From Paraburkholderia humisilvae (GTDB lineage Bacteria; Pseudomonadota; Gammaproteobacteria; Burkholderiales; Burkholderiaceae): a stretch of 64,000 bases of DNA. The number at the start of each line of letters is the position of its first letter. Within the stretch, counting starts at the first letter, position 1. The DNA lies in NCBI RefSeq assembly GCF_902859855.1, contig NZ_CADIKH010000011.1, forward strand, positions 62,001 to 126,000, written 5' to 3'. A model generated the notes under the pieces. It had not been told where the DNA came from. It ran no database searches and worked only from the letters and a program-made list of their open reading frames with translations. Shown in pieces: positions 16,680-26,647 of this stretch. A program made the translations under genes and the position numbers.

Positions 16680-17404
16680 GCGCGAATTCGCCGTCGGCGA
16701 CGGGCGTTGTCGCCGCGCTGCCCGTTATTGCCGTCACCGGAATGGCATTTGAAGCGCGCATTGCGCGGGGCGATGGCGTCGACACGGTTTTCGCGGCGCG
16801 CGCCGACCTGCTCGAGCGTGCGCTGATCGCCGCGGTTGCGCGCGGCTGCGCGGGCATCATCAGCTTTGGCACCGCCGGCGGACTGGCGCCCGATCTCGAG
16901 CCCGGTGCGCTGATTGTTGCGGATGCGGTCGATGGTCCGCTCGGGCATATATCCACGGATAGCCGCTGGTCCGAGCGGATTGTCGCCGCGCTCGCGTCGA
17001 CGCCGCTCGCGGCAAGGCTGCGCCGTGGCCGGCTGGTGGGCGTCGCGGCGCCGCTGACGGGCGCTGCCGACAAGGCGGAGTGCCATCGGTTAACCGGCGC
17101 GCTCGCGGTCGATATGGAGTCGCATCTGGCTGGCGCGATTGCGAATGCGCATGGCCTGCCGTTTGCGGTATGTCGCGCGGTGGTCGACCCGGCGTGGCGC
17201 ACGCTGCCGCCTGCCGCGACCGCTGGCTTGCGGGACGACGGCAGCACCGCAATCGTGCCGATCCTGCGTGAACTGATCAGGCAGCCGTCGCAAATTCGTC
17301 CTCTGATCCAGCTTGCCGCAGACGCGCGGGTGGCTCGTGCCGCGTTGGTCGATGCGCGCCGCGCGTTGGAGCAGGCTGGCGCGCTCCGGTTTCAGTCTCG
17401 ATAA
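16676..17404 (+). CDS. hpnG: Hopanoid purine-nucleoside phosphorylase HpnG
   Basis: 242-residue nucleosidase/phosphorylase-fold protein. HpnG removes adenine from adenosylhopane to give phosphoribohopane. Family features visible are GIISFGTAGGLAPDLEPGALIVAD and the VDMESHLAG acidic segment (Asp-Met-Glu) used for nucleoside binding. I chose GTG 16676 because it overlaps the shc stop as GTGTGA and starts the family N-terminus; longer readings run inside shc. It ends the operon. The adenosyl transferase that feeds it, hpnH, is encoded 10 kb away on the other strand. Confidence 0.88.
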   Translation: MSANSPSATGVVAALPVIAVTGMAFEARIARGDGVDTVFAARADLLERALIAAVARGCAGIISFGTAGGLAPDLEPGALIVADAVDGPLGHISTDSRWSERIVAALASTPLAARLRRGRLVGVAAPLTGAADKAECHRLTGALAVDMESHLAGAIANAHGLPFAVCRAVVDPAWRTLPPAATAGLRDDGSTAIVPILRELIRQPSQIRPLIQLAADARVARAALVDARRALEQAGALRFQSR

Positions 17405-17504
17405 GCCGCGCTGGCGACTTCTTTCTGATTGCACCCTTGTTTATAAAAGAGAAAGCCGGCCGGCCCGCGGCGCATGGACCTGCGGGCATGCCACGCTTGC
17501 TGCG

Positions 17505-18395
17505 CTACTTCGGCGCCGCGGTTGCCGGCGCTGCCTCGCCCGGATCGCTGTAATTCGGCAACGCCGAACCGGCGTCGTTGCCGCCGCCCGCCGGCGCGCC
17601 GCCGGCACCCGGCTGCGTGTAGAGCGGCACGCCTGCCGGCGCGGCGGCCGAAGCGGGCGTGGCTGGCGCGGCGCTGGACTCGTCGGAATCGCCGTAGTCA
17701 GGCAGCGCCTGCGCCGGCGCACCCGCGCCGCGCAGCAGCGCGCGCCGCTGCTGCGTGTACGCGTCGCGCACGAACGAGTACTTGTCGAGTGCCGCCTGTT
17801 CCAGCAGGTTCGTCGCGCCCAGCAGATCGGAACGCACGCTGACAAATTGCACGCCATATAGGGCCGTGCGCGGCTCCCAATCCAGGTAGTGGATCGGATT
17901 GAAACGGAAATCGACCGCGAAGCCGATACTGTCGCGGAACGAACTCGGCCCGAACAGGGGTAGTACCAGATACGGGCCCGACGGCACACCCCAGCGTCCG
18001 AGCGTCAGGCCGAAATCCTGCCGGTGCTTCGGCAGGCCGGCGGGTGTCGCAAAGTCAAGCAGGCCGCCGATGCCGAACACCGTATTCATCGTGAAGCGCA
18101 TCAGCGTCTCGGTTGCCTCGGTGATATGCAACTGCAAAAGACTATTAGCCAGATTGCCCAGATCGCCGATATTCGAAAAGAAATTGCTGATCGCCTGACG
18201 AATCGGCTGTGGTGTGACCTTCTGGTAGCCCTTCGCAATCGGCACGGCCACGGCCTGGTCGACCTTGTCGTTGACGTTGAAGATCACACGATTCATCGGC
18301 TCAAGCGGGTCCCCGGGCTTGCGGTCTGGGCCCGTTGCACATCCGCTCATGAGACCGGTGGCAAGCATCGCCAATGCGGCGGTTCGCATTTTCAT
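17505..18395 (-). CDS. mlaA: MlaA/VacJ-family outer-membrane lipoprotein
   Basis: 296 residues. A lipoprotein signal ends in the lipobox LMSGC with Cys19. The MlaA/VacJ domain spans about 25-225 ([15 protein letters not shown], then [24 protein letters not shown]). The last 60 residues are a Pro/Ala/Gly low-complexity tail. MlaA forms a channel moving lipids between outer-membrane leaflet and periplasm. It overlaps the hpnN stop/start as ATGA, so here it is coupled to the hopanoid RND transporter rather than to an mla operon, which suggests a hopanoid-specific lipid shuttle (inference). Confidence 0.92.
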   Translation of the reverse strand: MKMRTAALAMLATGLMSGCATGPDRKPGDPLEPMNRVIFNVNDKVDQAVAVPIAKGYQKVTPQPIRQAISNFFSNIGDLGNLANSLLQLHITEATETLMRFTMNTVFGIGGLLDFATPAGLPKHRQDFGLTLGRWGVPSGPYLVLPLFGPSSFRDSIGFAVDFRFNPIHYLDWEPRTALYGVQFVSVRSDLLGATNLLEQAALDKYSFVRDAYTQQRRALLRGAGAPAQALPDYGDSDESSAAPATPASAAAPAGVPLYTQPGAGGAPAGGGNDAGSALPNYSDPGEAAPATAAPK

Positions 18396-21022
18396 GCATC
18401 AATCCTTTGTTTTTTCTTCGTCGTTACGCGGCGCACCCGCGGTTTGCCCATCAGTACCGGTTGAAATACCACAGCGCCGATCAACGTGCAGAAGAGCGAC
18501 AGCGCGAGCAGCTTGCCCATGCTCGACGTGCCGGGGTGGTGCGACAGCCACAGGCTGCCGAACGCGGTCGCGGTGGTCGCCGCACTGAAGATTACCGCGT
18601 GGGTGAGGCTTGATTGCAGCAAGCCGGTCTCGCCCCGGCGCCATGCCATCACGAAGTAGATCTTGAATGCGACGCCGACGCCGAGCATCAGCGGTAGCGC
18701 GATGATATTCGCAAAATTAAGAGGCATGCGGAACACCACGCAAAGCTCAAGCGTGACAACGGCCGAGACCAGCAGCGGAATCAGCGTGCGCAGCACATCG
18801 CTGAACCGCCGCAACGCGATCCATAGCAGCGTGGTGATCGCGACGAGCGCCCAGCAAGCCGCCTGCACGAACGACAGAATGATGACGTTCGCCGAATGCA
18901 GGATCGAAATCGGGCCACCGATCGTCGCCGGTTCGGCGTTTTTCACCGCCTGCGCGAAGCGACGCAGCATCACGTCGTCGCCGGGATCGGTGCCGGGCGG
19001 TACCTTCGGCGAAATCTCGACGAGTGCCTGGCCGTTCGGCGCGATCCAATCGCGCACGATGTCATGGGGCAGCGTCGCTTCGGTGATCAGTGACGGTTGC
19101 AGCAAGTTCGTGAGCTGCCTGAGCGCAATCCGCAATGGCTCGGAGATCGCTGTTTCCGCACGATCGCGGGTGGCGGCGTCGGCGGCGGCCAGTTTGGTCA
19201 GCGTGGCCGATAGATGCTGTGCCTCTGCCGCGCCGGGACCCGGATGATCGCCCGCGGCGAGCGCAAGCTGGTTCGCGGTGCGCTTTAACGCGTCGACGCG
19301 CACGGCGTCGGTTGCCGGCGGCGCGGGTGTCTGCGTGAGCGCCGGCAGCAGTTGCTGGGCGGCGGCCGAGATCAGCGTGAGTTTTTGCGGTTGATCGGGC
19401 GGAATAAAGGTGGAAAGCGTAGTCGTGCGGCCCACTTCCGGCAGCTTCGACAGGCGCGCGGCAATCGCGTCCGCCGCGGCGAGGTTCGGTGCGAGTGCGC
19501 GGACGTCGTTCACGCCGGCTTCGGGCGAGTCGTTTAGCGACAGTAGCGTCGCCATCGATTCAGTATGGGGATCCTTCAGATGCAGCGGGTTGAAGTCGAA
19601 ACGCAGATGCGTCAGCAGCGGCAATGCGCCGATGATCACGGCCAGCGTGATGATCAGCACGGGCTTGCGGTTGCGGTCGAGAAAGTCGTCGACGGGCGCG
19701 AGGAAGCGAAAGCCGGGAGACCCCGCTTCACCGGGCGGGTTGAACACTTTCAGCAGTGCCGGTAGCAAGGTCATGTTCGTGAAATACGCGACGAACATAC
19801 CGACGCCTGCAATTTTTCCCAGTTCCGATACGCCGCGATACGCAGTCGGCAAAAACGAAAAGAAGCTCTCCGCGACGGCCACGGCCGCGAGCGTCAGCGG
19901 CACGCCGATGCTGTATGCGGTATTCACGAGCGCAGCCGAGAGCCGGTTGTCGCGATAGCGTTCTTCGCGATACTTCACGCCGTACTGAACGCCGAAGTCG
20001 ACGCCCAGCCCCACAAACAGCACCATGAACGCGACCGAAATCATGTTCAGCGCGCCGACCATCATCAGGCCGAGCGCGGCCGTAATGGCAAGACCGACAA
20101 ATAGCGTGATCAGGACCGCCGCGATCATGCGGCCCGAGCGCAACGCGAGCCACAAAATGAACAGGACGACCGCCAGCGTCAGAATGCCGTTGACGGCCGC
20201 ACCGTCTCTCACCGATGCGAACTCCTCGTCGGCGAGCGGCTGCTGGCCGGTCAGGCGCACGCGCGCGCCGTATTTACCCTCGAGGTTCAGCGAGGCGGCG
20301 GTCTTGCGGATCTGGTTCGATGCGTGCGCGCCGGCCTGCAACGCGCCGTAGTTGACCACCGGCACGACCGTGACGAAGGCGCGCGCCGGCTGTTTCGCTT
20401 CGCTCCTGTCGACCAGTGCGCGCCATGACATGACGGCTGGCTGGTGCGCCAGTACGCGGTCGAGTGTGCTGGCGCTTTCCGACAGCAGATGGCTCATGTC
20501 GCCCAACTTCACCTGGCCGATCTGCAGCGGCAGCAGAAGGCTGGTATTGAGCGTGCCGGCAAGTCCGGTGAGGCTCGGATCGTGCGCAAGCGAATTGATT
20601 AGCGGCCGTGCCTTCACAAGCTGCGACGTGGTCGATTCGACGTCGCTCAACGAAGGAAACAGCAAGCCGTTGCGTTCAAAGAACGGCCCACCGGCCGGCT
20701 CGGTGACCCGGACGAACTCATTCTTTTCTTTTTGCAGTGCGGCACTGAGCTCGTCCGCGGCGGCGCCGGCAAATTCCGGCGCACCGGCCTCGACGACGAC
20801 GAGAATCGTGCCGCCGCGATCAGGAAACGCCTGATCGATCGCGTTGTCGAGCGCCGCCCACTTCTCGTCGTTCTCGACGAGCTTGCTCACATCCGTGTTG
20901 ATCTTGAAGTGATGGGCGACGTAAAAGCCGCTCGCGACGGCAAGCGCAAGCGATACGCCGATCACCTGCAACGGACGGCGCACGGAGAAGATAGCTAGGC
21001 GAACGATGGATGACTTCAGCAT
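18392..21022 (-). CDS. hpnN: Hopanoid RND-family transporter HpnN
   Basis: 876-residue RND/MMPL-type inner-membrane protein with two halves, each with one N-terminal helix, a large periplasmic loop and a five-helix bundle. The first half begins at [27 protein letters not shown], abbreviated here as residues 8-34; [20 protein letters not shown] lies in the first bundle. HpnN moves hopanoids from inner to outer membrane. It is divergent from hpnM (188-base gap, with TATACT elements on both strands) and coupled to mlaA downstream. Confidence 0.93.
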   Translation of the reverse strand: MLKSSIVRLAIFSVRRPLQVIGVSLALAVASGFYVAHHFKINTDVSKLVENDEKWAALDNAIDQAFPDRGGTILVVVEAGAPEFAGAAADELSAALQKEKNEFVRVTEPAGGPFFERNGLLFPSLSDVESTTSQLVKARPLINSLAHDPSLTGLAGTLNTSLLLPLQIGQVKLGDMSHLLSESASTLDRVLAHQPAVMSWRALVDRSEAKQPARAFVTVVPVVNYGALQAGAHASNQIRKTAASLNLEGKYGARVRLTGQQPLADEEFASVRDGAAVNGILTLAVVLFILWLALRSGRMIAAVLITLFVGLAITAALGLMMVGALNMISVAFMVLFVGLGVDFGVQYGVKYREERYRDNRLSAALVNTAYSIGVPLTLAAVAVAESFFSFLPTAYRGVSELGKIAGVGMFVAYFTNMTLLPALLKVFNPPGEAGSPGFRFLAPVDDFLDRNRKPVLIITLAVIIGALPLLTHLRFDFNPLHLKDPHTESMATLLSLNDSPEAGVNDVRALAPNLAAADAIAARLSKLPEVGRTTTLSTFIPPDQPQKLTLISAAAQQLLPALTQTPAPPATDAVRVDALKRTANQLALAAGDHPGPGAAEAQHLSATLTKLAAADAATRDRAETAISEPLRIALRQLTNLLQPSLITEATLPHDIVRDWIAPNGQALVEISPKVPPGTDPGDDVMLRRFAQAVKNAEPATIGGPISILHSANVIILSFVQAACWALVAITTLLWIALRRFSDVLRTLIPLLVSAVVTLELCVVFRMPLNFANIIALPLMLGVGVAFKIYFVMAWRRGETGLLQSSLTHAVIFSAATTATAFGSLWLSHHPGTSSMGKLLALSLFCTLIGAVVFQPVLMGKPRVRRVTTKKKQRIDA

Positions 21023-21210
21023 GTAGGCGCAGAGCCCCTGTCATTGAATGGCGTTTTCTGCAAGAGCGCACAAGTATACCGACGCAACCCGGCTGTAGGC
21101 GGATCGAAGGACGGGCGTCCGTGTCAAAGCCATTTGACAAAGCCGTTATACTGGCCCTTCGCCCGCCGCCTTCATCGCAGGCGTTTATTGTCCAACGTAC
21201 CGATCCGCAT

Positions 21211-21816
21211 ATGAAACGTTACCTGACTGTTTTTATCGCAGCTGCCTTCGTGTCCACCGCGGCTATTGCACAAACCGCGCCTGAGGCCGTCGTCAAGAGT
21301 GCGGTGCAGGGCACGGTCGAGGCGATGAAGGCCGACCCTCAGGCACGCGGCGGTGACATGAACAGGATCACCGAAGTGGTCCAGTCGCACTTCGTGCCCG
21401 CCACGAACTTCCAGCGTACGACGCGCATCGCGGTGGGCAAGGCATGGGGCACGGCCACGCCGGACCAGCAGAAACAGTTATATGAGCAGTTCCAGTTGCT
21501 ACTGGTGCGCACGTATGCATCATCTTTGTCGCAATTGCGCGGCCAGGACGTGAAGTTCCAGTTTCTGCCTGCGACCGTCGGATCCGGCGGCAACGATGCA
21601 GTCGTGAGTTCCCATGTGCTGAGCAACGGCGGCGACGATCAGATCGACTACCGGCTGGAAAAGACCCCCAACGGCTGGAAGATCTACGACATCAACATGC
21701 TGGGTGCGTGGCTGATCCAGGTCTACCAGACGCAGTTTCAGGAGCAACTGTCGAAGGGCGGCATCGACGGTCTGATCAAGTTCCTGACCGAGCACAACGC
21801 ACGTAACGCGGCGTGA
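21211..21816 (+). CDS. hpnM: HpnM/MlaC-family periplasmic lipid-binding protein
   Basis: 201 residues with a signal peptide ending near AIAQTAPEA. The rest is an MlaC/Ttg2D-like domain (PDQQKQLYEQFQLLLVRTYASSL, then WKIYDINMLGAWLIQVYQTQF), which carries a lipid across the periplasm. ATG 21211 puts the signal at the N-terminus. With HpnN and MlaA next door it completes an inner-membrane pump, periplasmic carrier and outer-membrane lipoprotein set, so hopanoid transport is the likely job. A terminator follows. Confidence 0.9.
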   Translation: MKRYLTVFIAAAFVSTAAIAQTAPEAVVKSAVQGTVEAMKADPQARGGDMNRITEVVQSHFVPATNFQRTTRIAVGKAWGTATPDQQKQLYEQFQLLLVRTYASSLSQLRGQDVKFQFLPATVGSGGNDAVVSSHVLSNGGDDQIDYRLEKTPNGWKIYDINMLGAWLIQVYQTQFQEQLSKGGIDGLIKFLTEHNARNAA

Positions 21817-21903
21817 CGCGCTTCGCTTCACTGCCACGCTACTTCTTCTTTCTTCCAGGCCGGGCCGGGCGCTGCATCACGTGAAACCGCGTGGTCCGCG
21901 CCC

Positions 21904-21938
21904 GGCGCGCTTTGCGACACAGCGCGCCGCTATTTTTT
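21904..21938 (+). terminator. Rho-independent terminator after hpnM
   Basis: Perfect 8-bp stem GGCGCGCT (21904-21911) / AGCGCGCC (21921-21928) with a 9-base loop, followed by GCTATTTTTT. The T-run overlaps the last lysine codons of the convergent response regulator. Confidence 0.75.
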
Positions 21939-22574
21939 GCTGCGGTGCTCGACGGCGAACTTGATCAGCTCCGCCTGACCGTCGATATCCAGCTTGCGCT
22001 TCAGGTTGAGCCGGTGCGTTTCGACCGTCCGCACGGAAAGTCCATTGCGCTGCGCAATCTGCTTGCTCGACAGACCTTCGGCCAACGCATCCAGAATGTT
22101 CCGCTCGCGCGGCGTAAGACGGGCAAGCGGCGATGGCGCGGCCGATGCGTGGATCATCCGCACGCCAAGCGCTGCGCTAAAAAATGTCTGCCCGCCTAGC
22201 ACAGCGCTGATCGCGCGGATGATCTCGGTAGCGGGCGAGTCTTTCAACACATAGCCGCTCGCGCCCGCCTGAATAGCTTGCGTGACGTACTCGATGTTGT
22301 CGTGCATCGACAGCATTAATACCCGGATGTCCGGAAAACGCTCGTGGAATACACCCGCGAGCGTGATGCCGTTCATGCCATTCATACCGACATCCATCAG
22401 CACTAGATCGGGCCGATGTCCGCACGCCAGCGCGATGGCCTCGTCGGCGTTGCCCGCTTCGCCGACCACCGTGAAGCCCGGCACGGCTTCGAGCCGGGCG
22501 CGCAGGCCGTCGCGCACGAGGGGATGGTCGTCGACAAGGATCAGCCGGGCCGGATTCGGCGATATGTCGGTCAT
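21930..22574 (-). CDS. NarL/FixJ-family response regulator
   Basis: 214 residues. Receiver domain at about 10-125 (LILVDDHPLVRDGL; phospho-Asp in LVLMDVGMNGMNG), then a LuxR-type helix-turn-helix at about 145-205 (LTPRERNILDALAEGLSSKQIA, shown here as positions). A GGAGGACC ribosome site precedes ATG 22574. It overlaps the sensor kinase stop by 4 bases (ATGA). The pair is divergent from cstA, so cstA-ybdD is the likely target, by analogy with pyruvate-sensing systems. Confidence 0.92.
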   Translation of the reverse strand: MTDISPNPARLILVDDHPLVRDGLRARLEAVPGFTVVGEAGNADEAIALACGHRPDLVLMDVGMNGMNGITLAGVFHERFPDIRVLMLSMHDNIEYVTQAIQAGASGYVLKDSPATEIIRAISAVLGGQTFFSAALGVRMIHASAAPSPLARLTPRERNILDALAEGLSSKQIAQRNGLSVRTVETHRLNLKRKLDIDGQAELIKFAVEHRSKK

Positions 22575-23998
22575 GATCGGTCCTCCTGCGCGATCCGTGC
22601 GGCTGATATGGGTGCGCGGTTGGCCGCGGAGACCGGCACAGTCGCTTTCATCACCGTGCGGCCCGGCTGAGAGACGCATGACAGCATGCCGTCCAGCGCT
22701 TCCAGGCGTTCGCGCATATTGCGCAAACCGACGCCAGCATACGGGTCGGCCTGGACGCGTTCGACATCGAAGCCGCAGCCGTCGTCCTCGACCGTCAGCG
22801 TGACCGTTTGCGTCGACATGGCGAGCGCGAGCACGGCCTTCGATGCGTGCGCGTGCCGCACGATATTCGTCAACGCCTCCTGCGCGATGCGGAAGAGGAC
22901 CGTATTGACCGCGTCGGGCAGCGGCATGCAATGCGCTTCCCCGCGTTGCGCGAATTCGATCGTCACCCCGGACTCGGCGCCCAGTTCGCGGGTGAGTTGT
23001 TCGAGTGCGGCAGCGAGGCCAAGGTCGTCCAGCATGGACGGCCGCAGCGCGTGTGAGATGCGCCGCACTTCGCGCAGCGTGTCCGCGAGCCGGGCAAGGC
23101 TCGTAGACAACGCGGCCTCCGCCGCGGGCACCCGCACGTCGCTGCGTTCGAAGCGCGTGAGCGCCGATTCGAGCAGCAGCTTGATCGACACCATCATCTG
23201 ACTGATGCCGTCGTGCAATTCGCGTGACAACCGGGCGCGTTCGCTTTCCTGCGAGGCGACGACCTGTTGTGCGAGGCGCCTGAGCTTTGCGTCGGCACTA
23301 CGATACTCGCTGACGTTCAGAACCAGCGCGCATAGCGTAATCACGCAGAGGCCCGCGAGCGCGATGCCGCCGATCCACATCATCGTGTGCTCGATGTTCG
23401 ACGACGCGCGCTGGTCGATGCGTGCGAGTGTGGTGTCGACGTCGTCCAGATAGATGCCCGTGCCGAGCATCCAGCCCCAGCGTTCCAACGGCACGACGTA
23501 GCCGAGCTTGGGCGCGAGCTTGCCCGTCGACGGACGATGCCAGACGTATCGCACATAGCCGCCGCCGTGAGCCGCGGCGGCGATCAGTTGCTGGATGGTG
23601 AGCGACCCGGCGGGATCGCGCAGCGTCCACAGATCGCGCCCGACCAGTTCGGGCTCACGCGGATGCATCAGCGAGCGGCCGTGCATGTCGTAGACAAAAA
23701 AGTAGCCATCCTGACCAAAATCCAGCTTCTCCAATGTGGCGAGCGCGCGGCGGCGCAATGTCGCATCGTCGCTTGCGTTCGCACCGGTTGCTTCGTAGAA
23801 CGGCGCGATCGCGCTCATCGCGAGATCGACATAGTGACGCAATTCGATTTCCTTACTCGCGAGATACGCGGCCTGCATCGTTGCGTGCTCGGTTTGTGCG
23901 AGCGCCGTGGCCTGGTGGCGCACGCCGATGCCAATGCCACCGATCGCCAGCACGAACGGCACGATCGCGAGCAGGAATATCTTCGCTTTGAGATTCAT
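22571..23998 (-). CDS. NarX/DegS-type sensor histidine kinase with Cache domain
   Basis: 475 residues. The N-terminal membrane helix (about 5-25) is followed by a periplasmic sCache_2-like sensor (DGYFFVYDMHGRSLMHP, then GWMLGTGIYLDDVD), a second helix at about 195-218, a HisKA_3 phosphoacceptor (SRELHDGISQMMVS) and an ATPase domain (DDGCGF, GVGLRNMRERLEALDG). I set the start at ATG 23998 because the first helix follows directly. Cache_2 sensors of this kind often bind small carboxylates, which fits a link to the divergent pyruvate-type transporter. Confidence 0.92.
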   Translation of the reverse strand: MNLKAKIFLLAIVPFVLAIGGIGIGVRHQATALAQTEHATMQAAYLASKEIELRHYVDLAMSAIAPFYEATGANASDDATLRRRALATLEKLDFGQDGYFFVYDMHGRSLMHPREPELVGRDLWTLRDPAGSLTIQQLIAAAAHGGGYVRYVWHRPSTGKLAPKLGYVVPLERWGWMLGTGIYLDDVDTTLARIDQRASSNIEHTMMWIGGIALAGLCVITLCALVLNVSEYRSADAKLRRLAQQVVASQESERARLSRELHDGISQMMVSIKLLLESALTRFERSDVRVPAAEAALSTSLARLADTLREVRRISHALRPSMLDDLGLAAALEQLTRELGAESGVTIEFAQRGEAHCMPLPDAVNTVLFRIAQEALTNIVRHAHASKAVLALAMSTQTVTLTVEDDGCGFDVERVQADPYAGVGLRNMRERLEALDGMLSCVSQPGRTVMKATVPVSAANRAPISAARIAQEDRS

Positions 23999-24175
23999 CG
24001 CTGAAAAGTCTGCCAGATGGCATACGTAGTAATACGTAGCGCGCATACGTAGTTGTGCGCTTGTGACGCTGAAGACGAAAGCGAATACTACACGCCCAGA
24101 GGATGGCGGACATACGATGGTCCGTCGGCTCTTCGCCTTCGCTAATTGAATTCGTATAACTAAATAGGAGACTCC

Positions 24176-26254
24176 ATGAATCGGGCTTCCGGGTTCCTGG
24201 TGTGGACCGCGGTCGCGCTACTCGGCGCGTTCGCGTTCGGCACCATTGCACTGGCGCACGGCGAGCGCGTCAGCGCCCTGTGGGTCGTGATCGCCGCAGT
24301 CTGCGTGTATCTGATCGCCTATCGCTTCTACAGCCGCTTCATTGCAAACCGGGTGTTGCAGCTCGACGTCAATCGCGTCACGCCCGCCGTCCGGCACAAC
24401 GACGGCCTCGACTACGTGCCCACCAACAGGTACGTGCTGTTCGGCCATCATTTCGCCGCGATCGCGGGCGCCGGGCCGCTCGTCGGTCCCGTGCTCGCCG
24501 CGCAGATGGGTTATGCACCCGGTATGCTGTGGATTCTCGCCGGCGTCGTGTTCGCGGGTGCGGTGCAGGATTTCATCGTGCTGTTTATCTCCGCGCGCCG
24601 CGACGGCCGCTCGCTCGGCGATCTGGTGCGGATGGAACTGGGCGCCGTGCCGGGTGTGATCGCGCTGTTCGGTGCATTCCTGATCATGGTGATCATCCTC
24701 GCCGTGCTCGCGCTGATCGTCGTGAAGGCGTTGACGAATTCCCCGTGGGGCACGTTCACGGTTGCGGCAACCATTCCAATCGCGCTGTTCATGGGCGTTT
24801 ATACGCGCTTCATCCGGCCCGGCCGGATTGGCGAGGTATCGATCATCGGTTTTGTGCTGCTGATGGCCTCCATCGTGTGCGGCCAGCAGGTTCACGACTC
24901 ACCGGCGCTTGCCGCGTGGTTCACGTTCAGCGGCACACAGCTGACATGGATTCTGATCGGCTACGGCTTCATCGCATCGGTTTTGCCGGTCTGGCTGCTG
25001 CTTGCCCCGCGCGATTATCTGTCAACGTTTCTGAAGATCGGCACGATCGTCGGGCTGGCCATCGGCATCCTGATTGTCGCGCCCGAACTGAAGATGCCCG
25101 CGCTGACGAAGTTCGTCGATGGCACGGGACCGGTCTGGTCGGGCGGTCTGTTCCCGTTCCTGTTCATTACGATCGCGTGCGGCGCGGTATCGGGTTTCCA
25201 TTCGCTGATTGCATCGGGGACGACGCCGAAGCTGCTCGACAACGAGCGCAACGCGCGCTTCATCGGCTACGGCGCGATGCTGATGGAATCGTTCGTCGCG
25301 ATCATGGCGCTGGTGGCCGCGTCGGTCATCGAGCCGGGCATCTACTTCGCGATGAACGCGCCGGCTGCGGTGCTGGGCACGACGCCCGAGGCGGTCGCGC
25401 AGACGGTGTCGCAATGGGGCTTCATGCTCACGCCCGACATGCTGGGCGCAACCGCGAAGGCGGTCGGCGAAACGACCATCGTCGCGCGCGCTGGCGGCGC
25501 GCCGACGCTCGCGGTCGGCATGGCGCACATCCTGCACCAGGTGATCGGCGGGCAGGCGATGATGGCGTTCTGGTATCACTTCGCCATTCTGTTCGAGGCG
25601 CTGTTCATTCTGACCGCGGTCGATGCCGGCACGCGTGCGGGCCGCTTCATGCTGCAGGATCTGCTGGGCACGTTCCACCCGGCGCTGAAACGCACCGAAT
25701 CGCTGCCCGCCAGCCTGATTGCCACCGCGCTGTGCGTGGCGGCCTGGGGATACTTCCTGTATCAGGGCGTGGTCGATCCGCTCGGCGGTATCAATACGCT
25801 GTGGCCGCTGTTCGGCATCTCGAACCAGATGCTGGCCGGCATCGCGCTGGTACTCGGCACGGTCGTGCTGTTCAGGATGAAACGCGAGCGTTATGCCTGG
25901 GTCACGCTGGTGCCGACGGTCTGGCTGCTGGTGTGCACCTTGACCGCGGGCTGGCAGAAGATCTTCGACGCGGATCCGAAGATCGGCTTTCTCGCGCATG
26001 CGGCGAAGTTGCGCGCCGCGGTGGACGAGGGCAGGATCGTCGCGCCGGCGAAATCGCTCGCGCAGATGCAGCGCGTGATGTTTAACGACTACGTCGATGC
26101 GACGCTCGCGGGGCTTTTCATGCTGGTGGTGGTCAGCATTGCGACGTACGGTGTGTCCGCGGTGCTGCGCGCGCGGCGCGCGGATCGGCCGACGGTCCGG
26201 GAAGCACCGTTCGAAACGATGCCGGCGACGCCCCGCGCGGGCGGTGCGAACTGA
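24176..26254 (+). CDS. cstA: CstA-family carbon-starvation/pyruvate transporter
   Basis: 692-residue inner-membrane protein with about 16-18 hydrophobic segments. The CstA signature is clear: NRYVLFGHHFAAIAGAGPLVGPV near residue 82 and PTNRYVLFGHHF before it. Family members (CstA, BtsT) take up pyruvate or peptides under nutrient limitation. An AGGAG ribosome site is 6 bases before ATG. It is followed 14 bases later by the ybdD-type gene and preceded by a divergent two-component system that probably controls it. Confidence 0.95.
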   Translation: MNRASGFLVWTAVALLGAFAFGTIALAHGERVSALWVVIAAVCVYLIAYRFYSRFIANRVLQLDVNRVTPAVRHNDGLDYVPTNRYVLFGHHFAAIAGAGPLVGPVLAAQMGYAPGMLWILAGVVFAGAVQDFIVLFISARRDGRSLGDLVRMELGAVPGVIALFGAFLIMVIILAVLALIVVKALTNSPWGTFTVAATIPIALFMGVYTRFIRPGRIGEVSIIGFVLLMASIVCGQQVHDSPALAAWFTFSGTQLTWILIGYGFIASVLPVWLLLAPRDYLSTFLKIGTIVGLAIGILIVAPELKMPALTKFVDGTGPVWSGGLFPFLFITIACGAVSGFHSLIASGTTPKLLDNERNARFIGYGAMLMESFVAIMALVAASVIEPGIYFAMNAPAAVLGTTPEAVAQTVSQWGFMLTPDMLGATAKAVGETTIVARAGGAPTLAVGMAHILHQVIGGQAMMAFWYHFAILFEALFILTAVDAGTRAGRFMLQDLLGTFHPALKRTESLPASLIATALCVAAWGYFLYQGVVDPLGGINTLWPLFGISNQMLAGIALVLGTVVLFRMKRERYAWVTLVPTVWLLVCTLTAGWQKIFDADPKIGFLAHAAKLRAAVDEGRIVAPAKSLAQMQRVMFNDYVDATLAGLFMLVVVSIATYGVSAVLRARRADRPTVREAPFETMPATPRAGGAN

Positions 26255-26268
26255 GCGGGGCGGGCGCG

Positions 26269-26475
26269 ATGTTCTCGAATCTGCGCGACGGCACGAAGAC
26301 CGCAGGCCGTTATCTGGGCGAGACGCTGCGCCTGATGGTGGGCTTGCCGGACTACGACACGTATGTCGCGCATATGCGCGCAACGCATCCCGACCGTCCG
26401 GTGATGACCTACGACCAGTTTTTCCGCGAACGTCAGAATGCGCGGTACGGAGCGGGGGCGGGGAAGTGCTGCTGA
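26269..26475 (+). CDS. YbdD/YjiX-family small protein
   Basis: 68 residues. It has the family pattern of a short helix (GRYLGETLRLMVGLPDYDTYVAHM) and the end motif MTYDQFFRERQNARYG with cysteines at the terminus. YbdD/YjiX proteins are nearly always encoded directly after cstA/btsT, as here, and are thought to support transporter function. A terminator lies about 65 bases downstream. Confidence 0.92.
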   Translation: MFSNLRDGTKTAGRYLGETLRLMVGLPDYDTYVAHMRATHPDRPVMTYDQFFRERQNARYGAGAGKCC

Positions 26476-26540
26476 GCTGAATCGAAGCGACGTCTTGACA
26501 GCGCAAGCGGCAAGCCAACGAAGTCGGGCCGCAAAATACA

Positions 26541-26577
26541 AAGAGCGCAACGGCTTACACCGTTGCGCTCTTTTCAT
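26541..26577. terminator. Strong bidirectional terminator
   Basis: 13-bp perfect stem AAGAGCGCAACGG (26541-26553) / CCGTTGCGCTCTT (26560-26572), loop CTTACA, followed by TTTC on the plus strand. It separates cstA-ybdD from the convergent hpnH gene and is likely used in both directions. Confidence 0.9.
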
Positions 26578-26647
26578 TTGCTACATGGATCGAAAACAGC
26601 GGCAGTGCGACGGCAATCAAATCAATCCGCCGCAAACCGCCACGCGA

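Noticed and set aside
24202..26085. 627-codon frame inside cstA
   Set aside because: It is the plus-one shadow of cstA, with Arg/His/Gly-rich composition and no family resemblance.
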